NCBI GenBank assembly: GCA_002914805.1
Contig: JXTB01000324.1
Coordinates: 298,761-362,760 of the forward strand
Length of the DNA stretch: 64,000 nucleotides
From: Parasponia andersonii
Taxonomy: Eukaryota; Streptophyta; Magnoliopsida; Rosales; Cannabaceae
Reading direction: 5' to 3'
Position 1 is the first letter of the stretch, and each line of letters opens with the position of its first letter. The notes under the pieces are model-generated. The model was given only the letters and a program-made list of their open reading frames with translations. It was not told where the DNA came from and made no database searches. The translations under genes were made by a program, and so were the position numbers. This document shows, piece after piece, positions 22,722 through 33,965 of this stretch.

Positions 22722-25700
22722 ATGGCCGGAGATAAAGGATCAGGACCCAGAATCGACAAGTTCAACGGTACAGACTTCTTGTACTAGAGATTACAGATCA
22801 ATGATTATCTGTATAGTAAAAAATTATATCAGCCTTTATAAGGGAAGAAACCTGAGAATATGGAGAATGACGATTGGGAACTTCTTGATCGACAAGTGTT
22901 AGGCGTAATCCGATTAACGCTAACGAAAAATGTTGCTCATAATGTGGCAGAGATGATAAACATCCTATCAGACATGTATGAGAAGCCATTGGCAAATAAC
23001 AAGGTACATTTGATGAAGAAGTTGTTTTACTTAAAAAGAGAAGAATGTGCTTCAGTTGAAACACATATCAATGAATTCAATATGATCATTTCTCAATTGA
23101 CGTTCATCGAAAATAATTTCGACGATAAAGTTCGTACTCTAATTCTTCTAGCATCTCTACCAAATAGCTAGAAACCAATGAGGGCTGCGGTTAGCAATTT
23201 TGTAGGCAAAGGAAAGCTACAATTCAATGATATTAGAGACCAAATTTTTGCAGAAGAAGTTTGTAGAATTGATTCGGGTGAAGGTGCATCATCGAGTTCT
23301 GCCATAAATCTCAAGAACAGGGATAAGAGTAGCGAAAAGAATTCTAACCAGGGTCATGGCAGATCCAAGTCAAGGAATGACAGAGACAAATCCAGATCCA
23401 AAAGAAGACCAAAATGCTGGAATTGTTGCAAGACTGGTCACATACAAAAGAATTGCTAAGTACCAAGGAAAGATGACAACAGAAATAATGCGAATGTCGT
23501 GACTAAGGAGGTACAAGATGTTTTACTATTATCTATAGCTAATCCAATTGACTCTTGGGTCTTAGATTCTAGAGCTTCATTTCATACTACTATACACCGT
23601 GATGTATTGGAGAATTATGTTGTTGGTAATTACAAAAAGGTTTATCTAGTAAATGGAGAACTTTTAGATATTTTTGTATAGGTGATATCCATCTAAAGAT
23701 ATCAAATAGATTGGTGTGGAAAATCCTGAAAGTAAGGCATATACTTAGATTGATGCGTAACCTTATATCGGTGGGAAAACTTGAAAAGGAAGGACACAAT
23801 ATGACCTTTACTAGTGGATCGTGGAAGGTTAGCAAAAGAGCTATGGTTGTTGCTTGAGGAAACAAAATTGGAACTCTCTACATAACTTCCAGTTGCAAAG
23901 ATACTTTGGCGACTGTCGATGTTGAAGTTAATTTAAGTCTATGGCGCTATAGACTTAAGCATATGAGTGAGAAGGGAATGAAGGTAATGTTGTCAAAAGG
24001 ATAGCTAACAGAACTGAAGTATGTTGAGCATAGCCTATGTGAAAGCTGTATCTTTAGCAAATAGAAAAGGGTGAGCTTTTCGAAAGGCGGAAAAAAACTA
24101 AAAGCAACAAAGTTAGAGCTAGTTTATACAAACATGTGGGGGCCATCTCTTGTGACATCCCTTGGAGGCTCTAGATACTATGTGACATTTATTGACGATT
24201 CGAACAAAAATGTATGAGTTTATTTTTTGAAAAATAAATCTGATGTTTACGATACCTTTAAGAAATGGAAAGCTATGATTGAAAATGAGACTAATCTAAA
24301 AGTGATATGCTTACGGTCTGATAATGGGGGAGAATTGATGATGATGATTTCAAGAAATATTATGCCATTAATTGGATCATGTTCGAGAAAACTATTCTAG
24401 AGAAACCTCAATAGAATGTTGTTGCTGAAAGAATGAACAGAATCCTAAATAAACATGTAAGGAGCATGAGGTTGCACGCAGGATTGTCAAAGACATTTTG
24501 GGCCGATGCAGTTAACACTGTTGCATATCTTATCAATAAAAGACCATCAGTACCATTGAACTTCAAAATACCAGAAGAGGTCTCGAGCAGTAAAGAGGTA
24601 AACCTTTCTTTTCTGAAAGTGTTTAGTTGTTTGTCTTATATTCATATTGACCCTACGAATAGAAGTAAACTTGATCCCAAATCTAAAAAGTATTTCTTTA
24701 TTGGTTATGGTGATGTTGAGTTTAATTATCATTTCTGGGATGACCAAAATCGGAAGATCATCAGGAGCAAGGATGTTATATTAATGAGGAGGTGATGTAC
24801 ATGGATAGGTTGGGCACTGATGCTGATAAAGTATCTCCTGAAGTCAAGAAGATGGAGATAATGCAATTGAATGATATCCTAGTAGATAGCCAGGAAGATC
24901 AAAAAGTTGTAGCACTAATAGTAGACCCACAAACCCTAGTGGTTGAACTCAGAAGATCTTATAGAATAATCAAACCTCATCAGAGACATTCCTTGGCACT
25001 GCATTACATTCTATTGATTGATAAAGGTGAGCTAGGGACCTATGAAGAAGTAATGCAAAACAATGAGTCAATCAAGTGGGAGTTAGCCATGAAAGATGAG
25101 ATGAATTCATTGGCATCCAATCAGATGAAAATTAGCCAAACTACCATAAGGAAAGAAGGCATTACACAACAAGTAGGTGTACTAAATAAAAGAAGAACAT
25201 GATGGTAGTAAGCGGTACAAGGCAAGGCTTAATGTTAAAGGTTTTCAATAAAAAGAAGGCATCGACTACAACGAGATTCTCTCTCTAGTGGTTAAATTGA
25301 CCACTATCAAAACAATACTTGGGTTGGTGGCTAAAGGAGACTTGCATCTAGAGCAATTAGATGTTAAGACGACATTTCTTCATGTGGAGGAAGAAATTTA
25401 CATGAAGTAACCATCAGGTTTTGAAGTACAAGGGAAAGAGAAAATGGTGTGTAAACTTCAGAAGAGCATGTATGGCCTAAAACAAGCTCCTAGACAGTGG
25501 TACAAGAAGTTTGATATATTTATGAGTAACAATAGTTACTTATGGTACCAAATAGATTATTACTGTTACGTGAAGAGGTTTGACAACTCCTATATTATTC
25601 TACTTTTATATGTAGATGATATGTTGATAATTAGAGCTAATATAGAGGAAATTGATAAGCTCAAGAAAGAATTGTCAATGGAGTTTTTTATGAAGGATTT

Positions 25701-26569
25701 GGGAACTACAAAGCAAATCCTTAGGATGTTGATTTCTAGAGATAGAGTGAATGGGAGTTTGAAGCTATACCAGAGAAGTATATGAAGAAGGTGCTTAGCA
25801 AATTTAACATAGATAGTGCAAAGTCTATAAGTACTCTTTTGCTTAGTTACTTCAAACTAACCAAAAAATAGTCACCCTCAATAGAGCAGGAGCGAGTTCA
25901 CATGGTAAAGGTGCCTTATTCTTTTGCTATTGGCAGTCTTATATATGCCTTAGTATGTACAAGACCAGATATAGCACATGCAGTGGGAGTTGTGAGTCGA
26001 TACATGAGCAATTCGAGAAAATAACACTAGGAAATGATGAAGTAGATTCTCAGGTACTTGAGAGGTGCTAGTAATATGACTCTGTGCTTCAGAAAATCAA
26101 ATTTAGGTTTACAAGGCTATGTGGATGCTGACATAGTTAGTGATGTAGACGGTAGTAAGAGCACTACTAGATATGTATTCACCTTAGATGGTGCAGCAGT
26201 TAGGTGAATCTCAAAGCTACAAAAGATTGTCGCTCTATTTACTACTAAAGTAGAGTATGTTACTATGACAAAAGCAAACAAAGAATTGATATAGTTGTAG
26301 AGTTTCCTAGAGAAAATGAGTCAGAATTATGGGAAGAGCACTTTGCATTGTGACATTCAAAGTGCTATTCATCTGGCAAAGAACCCTGTTTATCATGCTC
26401 GGACAAAGTATACACAGGTTCGGTACTATTTCATACACTCAATTTTAGATGATGGAGTTGTAGCTCTTGAGAAGATTCATAGTAGTCAAAATCATGCTAT
26501 TATATTAACAAAAACGGTGATCATTGATAAACTGAAGTTGTGTTTGGCTTCAGTTGGCTTGCAAGAATA
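22722..26569 (+). pseudogene. Copia gag-pol relic with many stops
   Basis: Gag starts at the ATG 22722 (MAGDKGSGPR), with stops at 22785 and 22839. A zinc knuckle CWNCCKTGHIQKNC lies at 23415-23456. The protease reads SWVLDSRASFHTT, with Asp codon 23565-23567 and Arg in place of the usual Gly, so it would be inactive. Integrase core pieces follow (TFIDDS, SDNGGE), then ERMNRILNKHVRSMRL. The reverse transcriptase has KSMYGLKQAPRQWYKKF and the YVDD box (25609-25620). RNase H ends with CDIQSAIHLAKNPVYHARTK. Many stops sit where Trp or Gln is expected, for example TAG within the gag, TAA after GFQ, and TAG/TAG before SFLEK. Confidence 0.93.
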
Positions 26570-26641
26570 ACGATGAGGAGATGAACTACTGCATTGATCG
26601 AGTGTGAAGATATAATTAAAATTAGCCTTCAAGTAGGAGAT

Positions 26642-27120
26642 TGTTAACGTGTGCTAACCATGTAATGAGCATTAAATGCTCTTGCTAGCCAACAAAACAC
26701 AGTACAAACTGTGTACAAAATATGTGATATATAAGGAAAATAATGAAGAAAAACATGTGAAGAGCTGGTGGGAGTTGATTATCTCAAACCTATAAATAGG
26801 GACTCTATTCCTCATTTGTCTTCATCTAAGAGTGTGAGAAACACTAAGTTTTGTGTGAGTAAAATTTGAGTGAGTTTACTCATGAGAGTTAGAGAAAAAT
26901 ACAATTTTTCTAGAGTGTGAGTTGAGAGTGTTGAGTGTAAATACTTGTAAAGATTTTTTTTCTTCCAATAGTGAAGATTTGCAGCGCTCCGTGGACTTAG
27001 CCAAATTGGTGAACCACGATAAATTTTTGTGTATCTTGTTTATTTATTTCAGCATTATTTTTCGTATTTATTTTATCGCTTCCACAATTGTATGTTTATT
27101 AGGGAGGTCATTCCTTAACA
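26642..27120 (+). repeat. 3' LTR of the copia element
   Basis: It starts TGTTAACGTGTGCT directly after a purine-rich AAGTAGGAGAT (the polypurine tract) and ends CCTTAACA. CCTATAAATAGGGACT near 26791 parallels the 5' LTR TATA box. Confidence 0.95.
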
Positions 27121-27133
27121 AGTTGGTGATTTA

Positions 27134-28019
27134 GGGGCTCTTTAGTATCATAACTAAAAAAATTAATTTTGTTTTTAAAAATAGAAAGCTACTTTTTAAG
27201 AACAAATAAGGGTGTTTGACATTGTTCTCTGAGAACAGTTTTTAAAAATAGACTTAAAGAAAACGGAAAATTTAGATAATAACAAAATATTATTTTCAAA
27301 ATATTTTCTTGTTTTTTTCCCCAAAAAACTCATTTTTTTTACATGATTTTCACGTACACATTCTCTCGTAATTTTTTCTTTTATCACTTTCTCTTTCTTT
27401 ATTCTCTCCATCATTTTCTCGCTCCTCAATTTCTCTCCCATTATTCTCCCTCTTTAGTCATTTTTTCTCATCACTTTCTTTCTCCTTATTCTCTTTCTTC
27501 ATTTTATCTCATCACTTTCTTTCTCCTTATTTCCTCCCTTCATTTTCTATTCATTCTTTTTTTTTTAAATCATATTCTCCCTCGTCATTCTTTATTGTTA
27601 CTTTGTCTTTTATGATTTTTTCTAATTTATTCTCTTTTTTTATACATTTTTATCACTTTTTCTCTCTTTTATGTTTACATTTGTTACTCTCCCTCTATCT
27701 TTCTTATCACATTTTATTTTTTTTGTTCTCTTTTATTATTATATTTTATTAGCATTTCTCTTATAACTTTATATCTCGTCATTGTTTCATTTGAATTTCT
27801 TTCTTCTCAATCTCAATTAACTTTTTCTTTCTAAATATATTTTTTTGCTGCAATGTGAATATAATTTTTTTATATTAATCTAAGTTTTTCCCTAAAAATT
27901 GACTTTTAGAAAACGTTTGTCAAACAGTTAGTGCTTTTTGAAAAAAAAAAAAAAAATTTTGTTCTTGTATTTGAAAACACAATTTTAAGAACAGAAAATA
28001 AGAAACAACGCTACAGGCC
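27134..28019. mobile_element. Harbinger-like MITE with pyrimidine-rich core (tentative)
   Basis: The left end GGGGCTCTTTAGTATC and the reverse complement of the right end (GGCCTGTAGCGTTG) are loosely similar and resemble the GGGCCTGTTTGG type of plant MITE ends. Both ends are flanked by TTA (27131-27133 and 28020-28022), the target size of PIF/Harbinger elements. The ends also share internal inverted words around GTTCT...AGAAC. The core (27340-27790) is almost pure pyrimidine with reiterated TCATCACTTTCTTTCTCC. The flank match is only 3 bp, so this is weak. Confidence 0.45.
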
Positions 28020-28022
28020 TTA

Positions 28023-28710
28023 TCTACCCATTCCCTTGTTTTTGGATTAAATACGAAATGTCTTAATACGGGAGTCTTAATATAGTCGTAAAACTATTAG
28101 AGAAAAATCTGTAGACAAGGGAAATTATAATTCACCATTACTAAAAACAAAAGTACATTCTAAGATTTGAGTAGTGCAATTTAAATATTATATAGATCTC
28201 CAAGCTAATAAAAACTTCTCACATGCAACGCAAGATATACCCATATATCTATTTTCTATTTCATGCCATATGACTTCAGAATATCATACATTAGTAATGT
28301 CACATTCCACTGGCTTTTGCTTTTTCTATACCTAATCTTGTAATAGGACAAATATTAGTAAAGTCTTACTGACGATGAGTCACGTATAATTATTCTGCAT
28401 GTTGGGCTCTAGTGATCAGTTTGTCTTTACCTTATTCAAAGGGATAAAAAATTATTATCTGAATAAATAGTAGATAAGTTTATATATTTTCCTCTTATTA
28501 TTCCCTTAATTTTATTTTTCTCGAAAATTGAATAGGATAGAATTAATGAAGGAAATGGCAATAAATGTTGCGTTTGATGCAGACTTGAAACAACTCCATT
28601 TAAAACGGGCAAGCAAAGCTAACGCCAACACAAACAGTAGCGTACGTCTTTATATGATCTCCTTGTTGAGGATAGAAACACTCTCGATTAGGACCATATT
28701 TTGTATGTAT
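28023..28710. other. AT-rich intergenic DNA
   Basis: No gene or element ends are recognised here. Confidence 0.55.
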
Positions 28711-28718
28711 ATTATTGT

Positions 28719-29606
28719 CAGGGGCGGCAATCCAGGTCATGAAGTTAGCGGATTTGGGTTGAGCTTAAACAGGTGCGGGTCAAAACAAGTTAAACACGAT
28801 AAAATAACAGGTCAAAATTAGGTCAATCTGTCTAACCCAACATTGACACGATTAAAACAAAAATTAATAAACAGCTCATAATCGTGTCAACCGGCAATTA
28901 ACCTATTTACAACCTGTTTATGACACGATAAAAAATAATTTTTTAACATTTAATTTAAAAAAAATTAAAAATTCGAAAAAAAAAACAAAAGGTGAAATGA
29001 AAAGTGTTATCGTGCTGATTTGAGAGACTATTTATTTTGGTTTGAGAGACTATTTATCGTGCTGATTTGAGTGACTATTTATTTTGGTTTGATAGCTTTT
29101 AGTTGTTGTGGACCTTGTATTTTATTGGATGTATTGGTTAACAAGTTAATTTTGTTATACATGTCATTATGTTTGAAAATGTGAAGTTGTGATTAGTGAA
29201 CTTAGTTAGGTTAAATAGGTTATTACAGGTTATATTAGAAATGTTTAAATAGGTTCACATATTAAGTTTAGTGGATTATATTTGATAGGTTGACTTATAT
29301 AAGAATGTTTATTATAAATAGGTTAAATTCGATGTAAACAGATTAAACATGTCATAAATAGGCTAAATTTGACCTAAACAGGTTAATAGGTTGTATTAGG
29401 TAGAACACGACCTGAATAAGACACGGTTAAATAACGTGTTAAATGTGTCGTATTGCGGGTGACCTGTTTAATTAGCAGGTCGTGTATGGGTTCACAAATA
29501 ATGACACGATTAATAAACGTGTCGTATTCGAGTTGGGTAAATACTCGTTATACATATGTCTCGACACGACACGATTATGACACGACAACACGAATTGCCA
29601 CCCCTA
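28719..29606. mobile_element. hAT-like non-autonomous DNA transposon
   Basis: The terminal inverted repeats are CAGGGGCGGCAAT at 28719-28731 and ATTGCCACCCCTA at 29594-29606, with 11 of 13 positions matching. I associate the TAGGGGTGGCAA type with plant hAT elements. The flanks are an 8-bp direct repeat, ATTATTGT (28711-28718) and ATTGTTGT (29607-29614), with one mismatch, the size expected for hAT. The 888-bp interior encodes no transposase and is rich in GTGTCGTG/CACGAC and AGGTTAAAT words, so it depends on a transposase made elsewhere. Confidence 0.85.
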
Positions 29607-29807
29607 ATTGTTGTGCCGTCCTAATTGGCTCAGGGATAACATCTTTGAGTACGTAACAATGTTTTTATTTTCTTTGAAGTAATTTCTTTATATATCTATA
29701 TTAACTAATTAGTATTATTATGTTAAGTACTATAAAATATTAGAACGTTGAATAATGTTTAGGTTTATTTTGAATTACGTTTATTTATGTAATTGCGTAG
29801 TAATTGA

Positions 29808-30008
29808 CGAAGTGAGTTAACTCAAGTAGTAAGAGTACTCATTGCTTAAGATCTTGGTCCTAGATTTGAGTCATACCAAAGATAAGCTTTTACGCCTATT
29901 ATCCCTATAGTAATTAGGTATGATAGAGATTGGATAGTAGTAGTAAGTATTTTCTTTTAATTTGTAATAAATAGAAGTAATTAATTCATTCACATTTTAA
30001 AAAAAATA
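29808..30008 (+). mobile_element. tRNA-derived SINE
   Basis: A 201-bp element with a tRNA-like head: an A-box-like ACTCAAGTAGTAAGAG near 29822 and a B-box-like GATTTGAGTC near 29865. It ends in an A-rich tail. It is flanked by an 18-bp imperfect direct repeat (TAATTRYRTAGTAATTGA) at 29790-29807 and 30009-30026, as expected for LINE-driven insertion. Confidence 0.75.
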
Positions 30009-30250
30009 TAATTACATAGTAATTGATAATAATAAGTAAGCCATATAAATGGTATCTTTATCTATTAATTTCTATATATTTACCACATGGAGATTATTAT
30101 TATTCATAATAAATAGAGGTCATTAATTAAATCTCATTTAAAAAAAAAAATATAATTACGTAGTAATTGATAATAATAAGTGAGCCATATAAATGGTATC
30201 TTTATCTATTAATTTCTATATTTACCCCATGGAGATTATTATTAAACACA
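29965..30250. repeat. Tandem duplication of the SINE tail and its flank (about 142-144 bp)
   Basis: TAATAAATAGA at 29965 recurs at 30107, and GCCATATAAATGGTATCTTT at about 30040 recurs at about 30184. The second copy carries a further copy of the SINE target repeat, so the duplication is later than the SINE insertion. Confidence 0.9.
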
Positions 30251-30264
30251 CATAATACCGAAAG

Positions 30265-30268
<4 letters not shown>

Positions 30269-30303
<35 letters not shown>
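30269..30303. repeat. TA microsatellite
   Basis: About 17 TA repeats directly after the tandem duplication. Confidence 0.95.
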
Positions 30304-30305
<2 letters not shown>

Positions 30306-33300
30306 ATTGATGTATATATAGGGTTAAATGAAAAAAAAACCTGAAATATGCACAATCTGTATACATCAGGATTTACATCTGCGCATATTTCAAATGTTTT
30401 ATGAAATTCAAAAAGTCAAAATTGCCCCTCATCTCCTTTTTACTACAATATAAATGAAACTCAATTAAATCAAAAAATTGAAAGAAAATTAAAATAAAAT
30501 AATATTAAATTAAAGGTCTTATAAGTTGTTTTTATTTCAAGAGTTAGTTGCTTTAATAAATAGTTTTAATACAATTTGTGTGTTTGGAAACAAGAAATAA
30601 CAAACTTCAAGTCAATTTCAGTGGTAAATTAATCTTTTCACGCGTGGACGATATAAATTTTTAGAAATTCGAAATAAGTATAACTTTGTAAAATTAAAAT
30701 ACTTAAAATTGAAGAAAGTACATATTTCAAGATGCTTTTTTTTTTTGTCACCTATTGTTATAATTTAATTTATATGCTGGACATGCATATTTTTTAATAT
30801 ACCGACATAATCAATTGTTTCTTAAGATCCACAAGAATTATACACGAACACAGTCACACTCTACAAAAATGAAGTGAACATTTAGTGCTAACATTTTAGT
30901 GGGGTAAAAAAGTTTAGTGATTAAAAGTAAATGTTAACTGCACAAAAAACAAATCCTGAATAATGACCTTTCTACAAAATAATTCTTAAATTTTGATTTT
31001 TGCAAGACTAAATCTACATTTAAAATCTTTTCAAATGTTATAGTAAAAACAAAAAAAGTAAAAAAAAAAATCTCTCCAAACGTCTACCTTACGTTTACAA
31101 TTGACGAAAAATCCTCTCATACTTAAACATAAAATCTGAAATGGTGATACTTTATTTCACGCTGCAAAACACTTAAAATCTAATGAAAATAATTTTAACT
31201 TCAAACAAATAGCATAAATTACTAAATTGATACAAATAAATATATGTATATATATTATATTTGAAGAGATTTAAAATATAAAAGTATAATAAGTAAAGAC
31301 TTAAGATTTATTTTGCAAAAAAGAAATCCATTCTTTAAGGTATTTTTGTTTGCAAGTTAACTCAAAAATGTAATATTAACTCACTCTTTTCTTCCCCCCC
31401 CAACGAAAAGTAAGATTTGGTCATATCTTGTTATTAATATAGTTATAGTTATAGTTACAAAGGTCCTCCGTACATAGTGATGAAATTAGGTGCGACTAAA
31501 AGTAGATTTTAATCTTCCTTTTTTTTTAAAAAAAAAAAGTAGATTTTGATCTTTCATTTTTGTCATAGTATAATACTCATATTCTTTTTGCTATATTTTA
31601 GTTATGATATTCTGCATGTTTAGTTACAATTGTACTGTTATCTAATTTAAGTTCAAGGATCTTTAGTGATGAATTAGCTTATATACATGTGCAATATATA
31701 TAAAGCCACCTGGTAAAAGATACAGTCACACGTAAAATTATTAATTATTCCTTTTAAATCATTTATACTTGACATTATATGAAATTTTTCACTTTCTTCG
31801 ATCAAGAATTAAAAAAATCTTTACTCTTATATTATTCTATTAATTTTTAATATAGGTGGATATCGAACCATGGTCGTAAATTACTGCGTATATACATTAC
31901 TCATAGGAGCGGAGGGTGGAAAAATCAACCAACTAAATCATGCAAAAAAATAAAATGAAATAAAAAAAGTAAACAAATAATAGTAATAAAATGCGCGGAA
32001 GATCATGCGCCAGTCAGGTGACAGGAGTTTATGTGCTTATGAGTTATGACGTCCGGTGGTGGTGGGCCCAGAAATATAGTGTGTGAAAAAAGAAGTGTAT
32101 ACTGTAGGTAATATATGTGGGCCCCGTGTGTCTCTCCTCACGCGCCTACTCACCTCCATGGCTCCACACAGCAACAATTTCGCTACCTTTGCTTCCTACC
32201 TCTGCCTTTTGCTTTTTTATTTTATTTTTATTTTTATTTTATTTTTTCCTTACTTTTTCTTTTTGTTTTTTAGCAGTAATTTAAGGGCATCTTTAGCAGG
32301 TTAACAAAAAGTAAAACACATTGCATTTAGTCAATTTTTAATTTAAAAAATATTTTTTTTGTACTTAAACATTTGTAAAAAGAACGTCATCCTTTATCCA
32401 AGAATTTGGAATGAAACTGTTTGAATTATGATAAAGATTTTTTCCTTACAATTGTAAAAGATTTATATTATCTCATGTATTTTCTTTTTGTTGCTTAGAA
32501 AAAGGAAGAAATGCTTATTTGGTTACAACAAAATGTGCCAAGACTCATTTTGTATCAAAAAGAAAAGAATTTATATTATTGGTGCTTAAAATGGGAAATA
32601 CTCTAACATGTGGAAATTCTTTTTTATTTTTTAATTAATAATAAAAAACTATTTTACAAAACAAAAATACGTGCACCAAGTTAAACTACAACCGACTTCC
32701 AAAAGCAACTTAAATACAAATAATAGTCACTAGAACAAATGATGAACCTCAAATCCCCATCATGACATTATTACCAGAAAGCCACGAAAAAGGGGCCAGA
32801 AAGTCCTAAATGGGACCCACCCCAAAATCTCTAAATCAATCTGATTGGATACTATTAACAAATTTGAGAAGCAATGATGTTACAGTGCACCTAAACACAC
32901 TAGATCTCCACCATAATTCGTTAGAAGCGATTTAATTAATTATAAAATAAAATAAAAAGATTAGTATTAGTAACAGTAAAAGGGACACCGACGTGCCGTT
33001 CCGTCCCATACTTCCGTTTCGGTTCCACTCACTTGATATCCGAACCCACTGACTCGGACAGCCGACTCAGTGTCAGCAATTTCTCCATTACTTATTTATT
33101 TGTTAATTTAATTTATTTTTCCACAAAAGGGCTTCTAAATAACCTTTGGTTCAACCCCTAGAGAAGCCTAAAGATGTAAAAATAGACCAATAATGCTAGG
33201 GACATCGGACGCCAAAAGTTTGTACAAAAAAATTTACATCAAATATGATATGATTTTTATCATTTACACCGAAATAATCTTACTTTAAGATAAGATGTCG

Positions 33301-33775
33301 AAAATAATGCCTCACTATTTAATCTTGCTAGTTTTATACAAATTTTGAGTCTTTTTGATGTTACTGGGAATAGAATACTTAAGACTGACAATTTCTTCTA
33401 ATGAGTCAGAAAGAGAAAAAAAAAAGGAAAAATCTTAGTGGTCCGGAAATAAAAATAAGAAATATTAGAAAAGGACAAAGAAGAAGTGGAGTATGGTATA
33501 AAAAGTTAAAAAATAAAAAATAAAAAATAAAAAAGAAATTAGTTGGAAATTGGTTTGCTTAATGCAGTGATATTAGTCTAGGAAGAGAAACAGGAGAAAG
33601 AAGAAGCTGAGTTCTGCCCTTTTTTTTTTTTTTTTTTTTTTCTCTCATTCAATCATCACTCAATTCACACCTGCCTTTTTCGTTTCATTTCTTTTCCTTT
33701 CTTAATAATCTCATTCACTTACCTTACCCCACCATGTGACTCTCTCTCTTCTCTCTCGGGCTTCCACCTCCTCCT
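30304..33775. other. AT-rich intergenic DNA upstream of the membrane-protein gene
   Basis: No coding region is recognised. It includes poly-pyrimidine/A-T runs at 32214-32260, an (AAAAAAT)n-like stretch near 33505-33535 and a 22-base T run near 33620. Confidence 0.6.
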
Positions 33776-33783
33776 TATATAAA
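33776..33783 (+). promoter_or_regulatory. Likely TATA box of the five-pass membrane protein gene
   Basis: TATATAAA at 33776 follows a CT-rich stretch and lies 190 bp before the start codon. Transcription would begin near 33810. Confidence 0.65.
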
Positions 33784-33965
33784 CCCATGAGTCGGCAGCC
33801 AGTAACGGTGACCAGCAAGTAACCAGTGATTCATTTTCACTTGTTCCTTTCCGAGTTTTGAGACTTGGGTTCTGAAGAGAACTGGAGTCTGGGAACTGGG
33901 TCGGCTTTAGTTTTGGGAATTGAGCTAAGATTTGATGCAGAGAGAGGGAGGGACGAGATTCGTAA

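Larger units (their letters stand above)
22185..27120 (+). mobile_element. Complete but inactive Ty1/copia retrotransposon (Tork-like)
   Basis: A 4,936-bp element with two LTRs, a primer-binding site, gag, protease, integrase, reverse transcriptase and RNase H in copia order. It is flanked by a perfect 5-bp target duplication, AGTTG at 22180-22184 and 27121-27125. The LTRs differ in length (500 against 479 bp) and at many bases, so the insertion is not recent. Every coding region has in-frame stops. The gag features (AAVSN, EEVCRIDSGE, zinc knuckle) resemble the Tork/TNT1 group, a judgement from memory. Confidence 0.95.
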
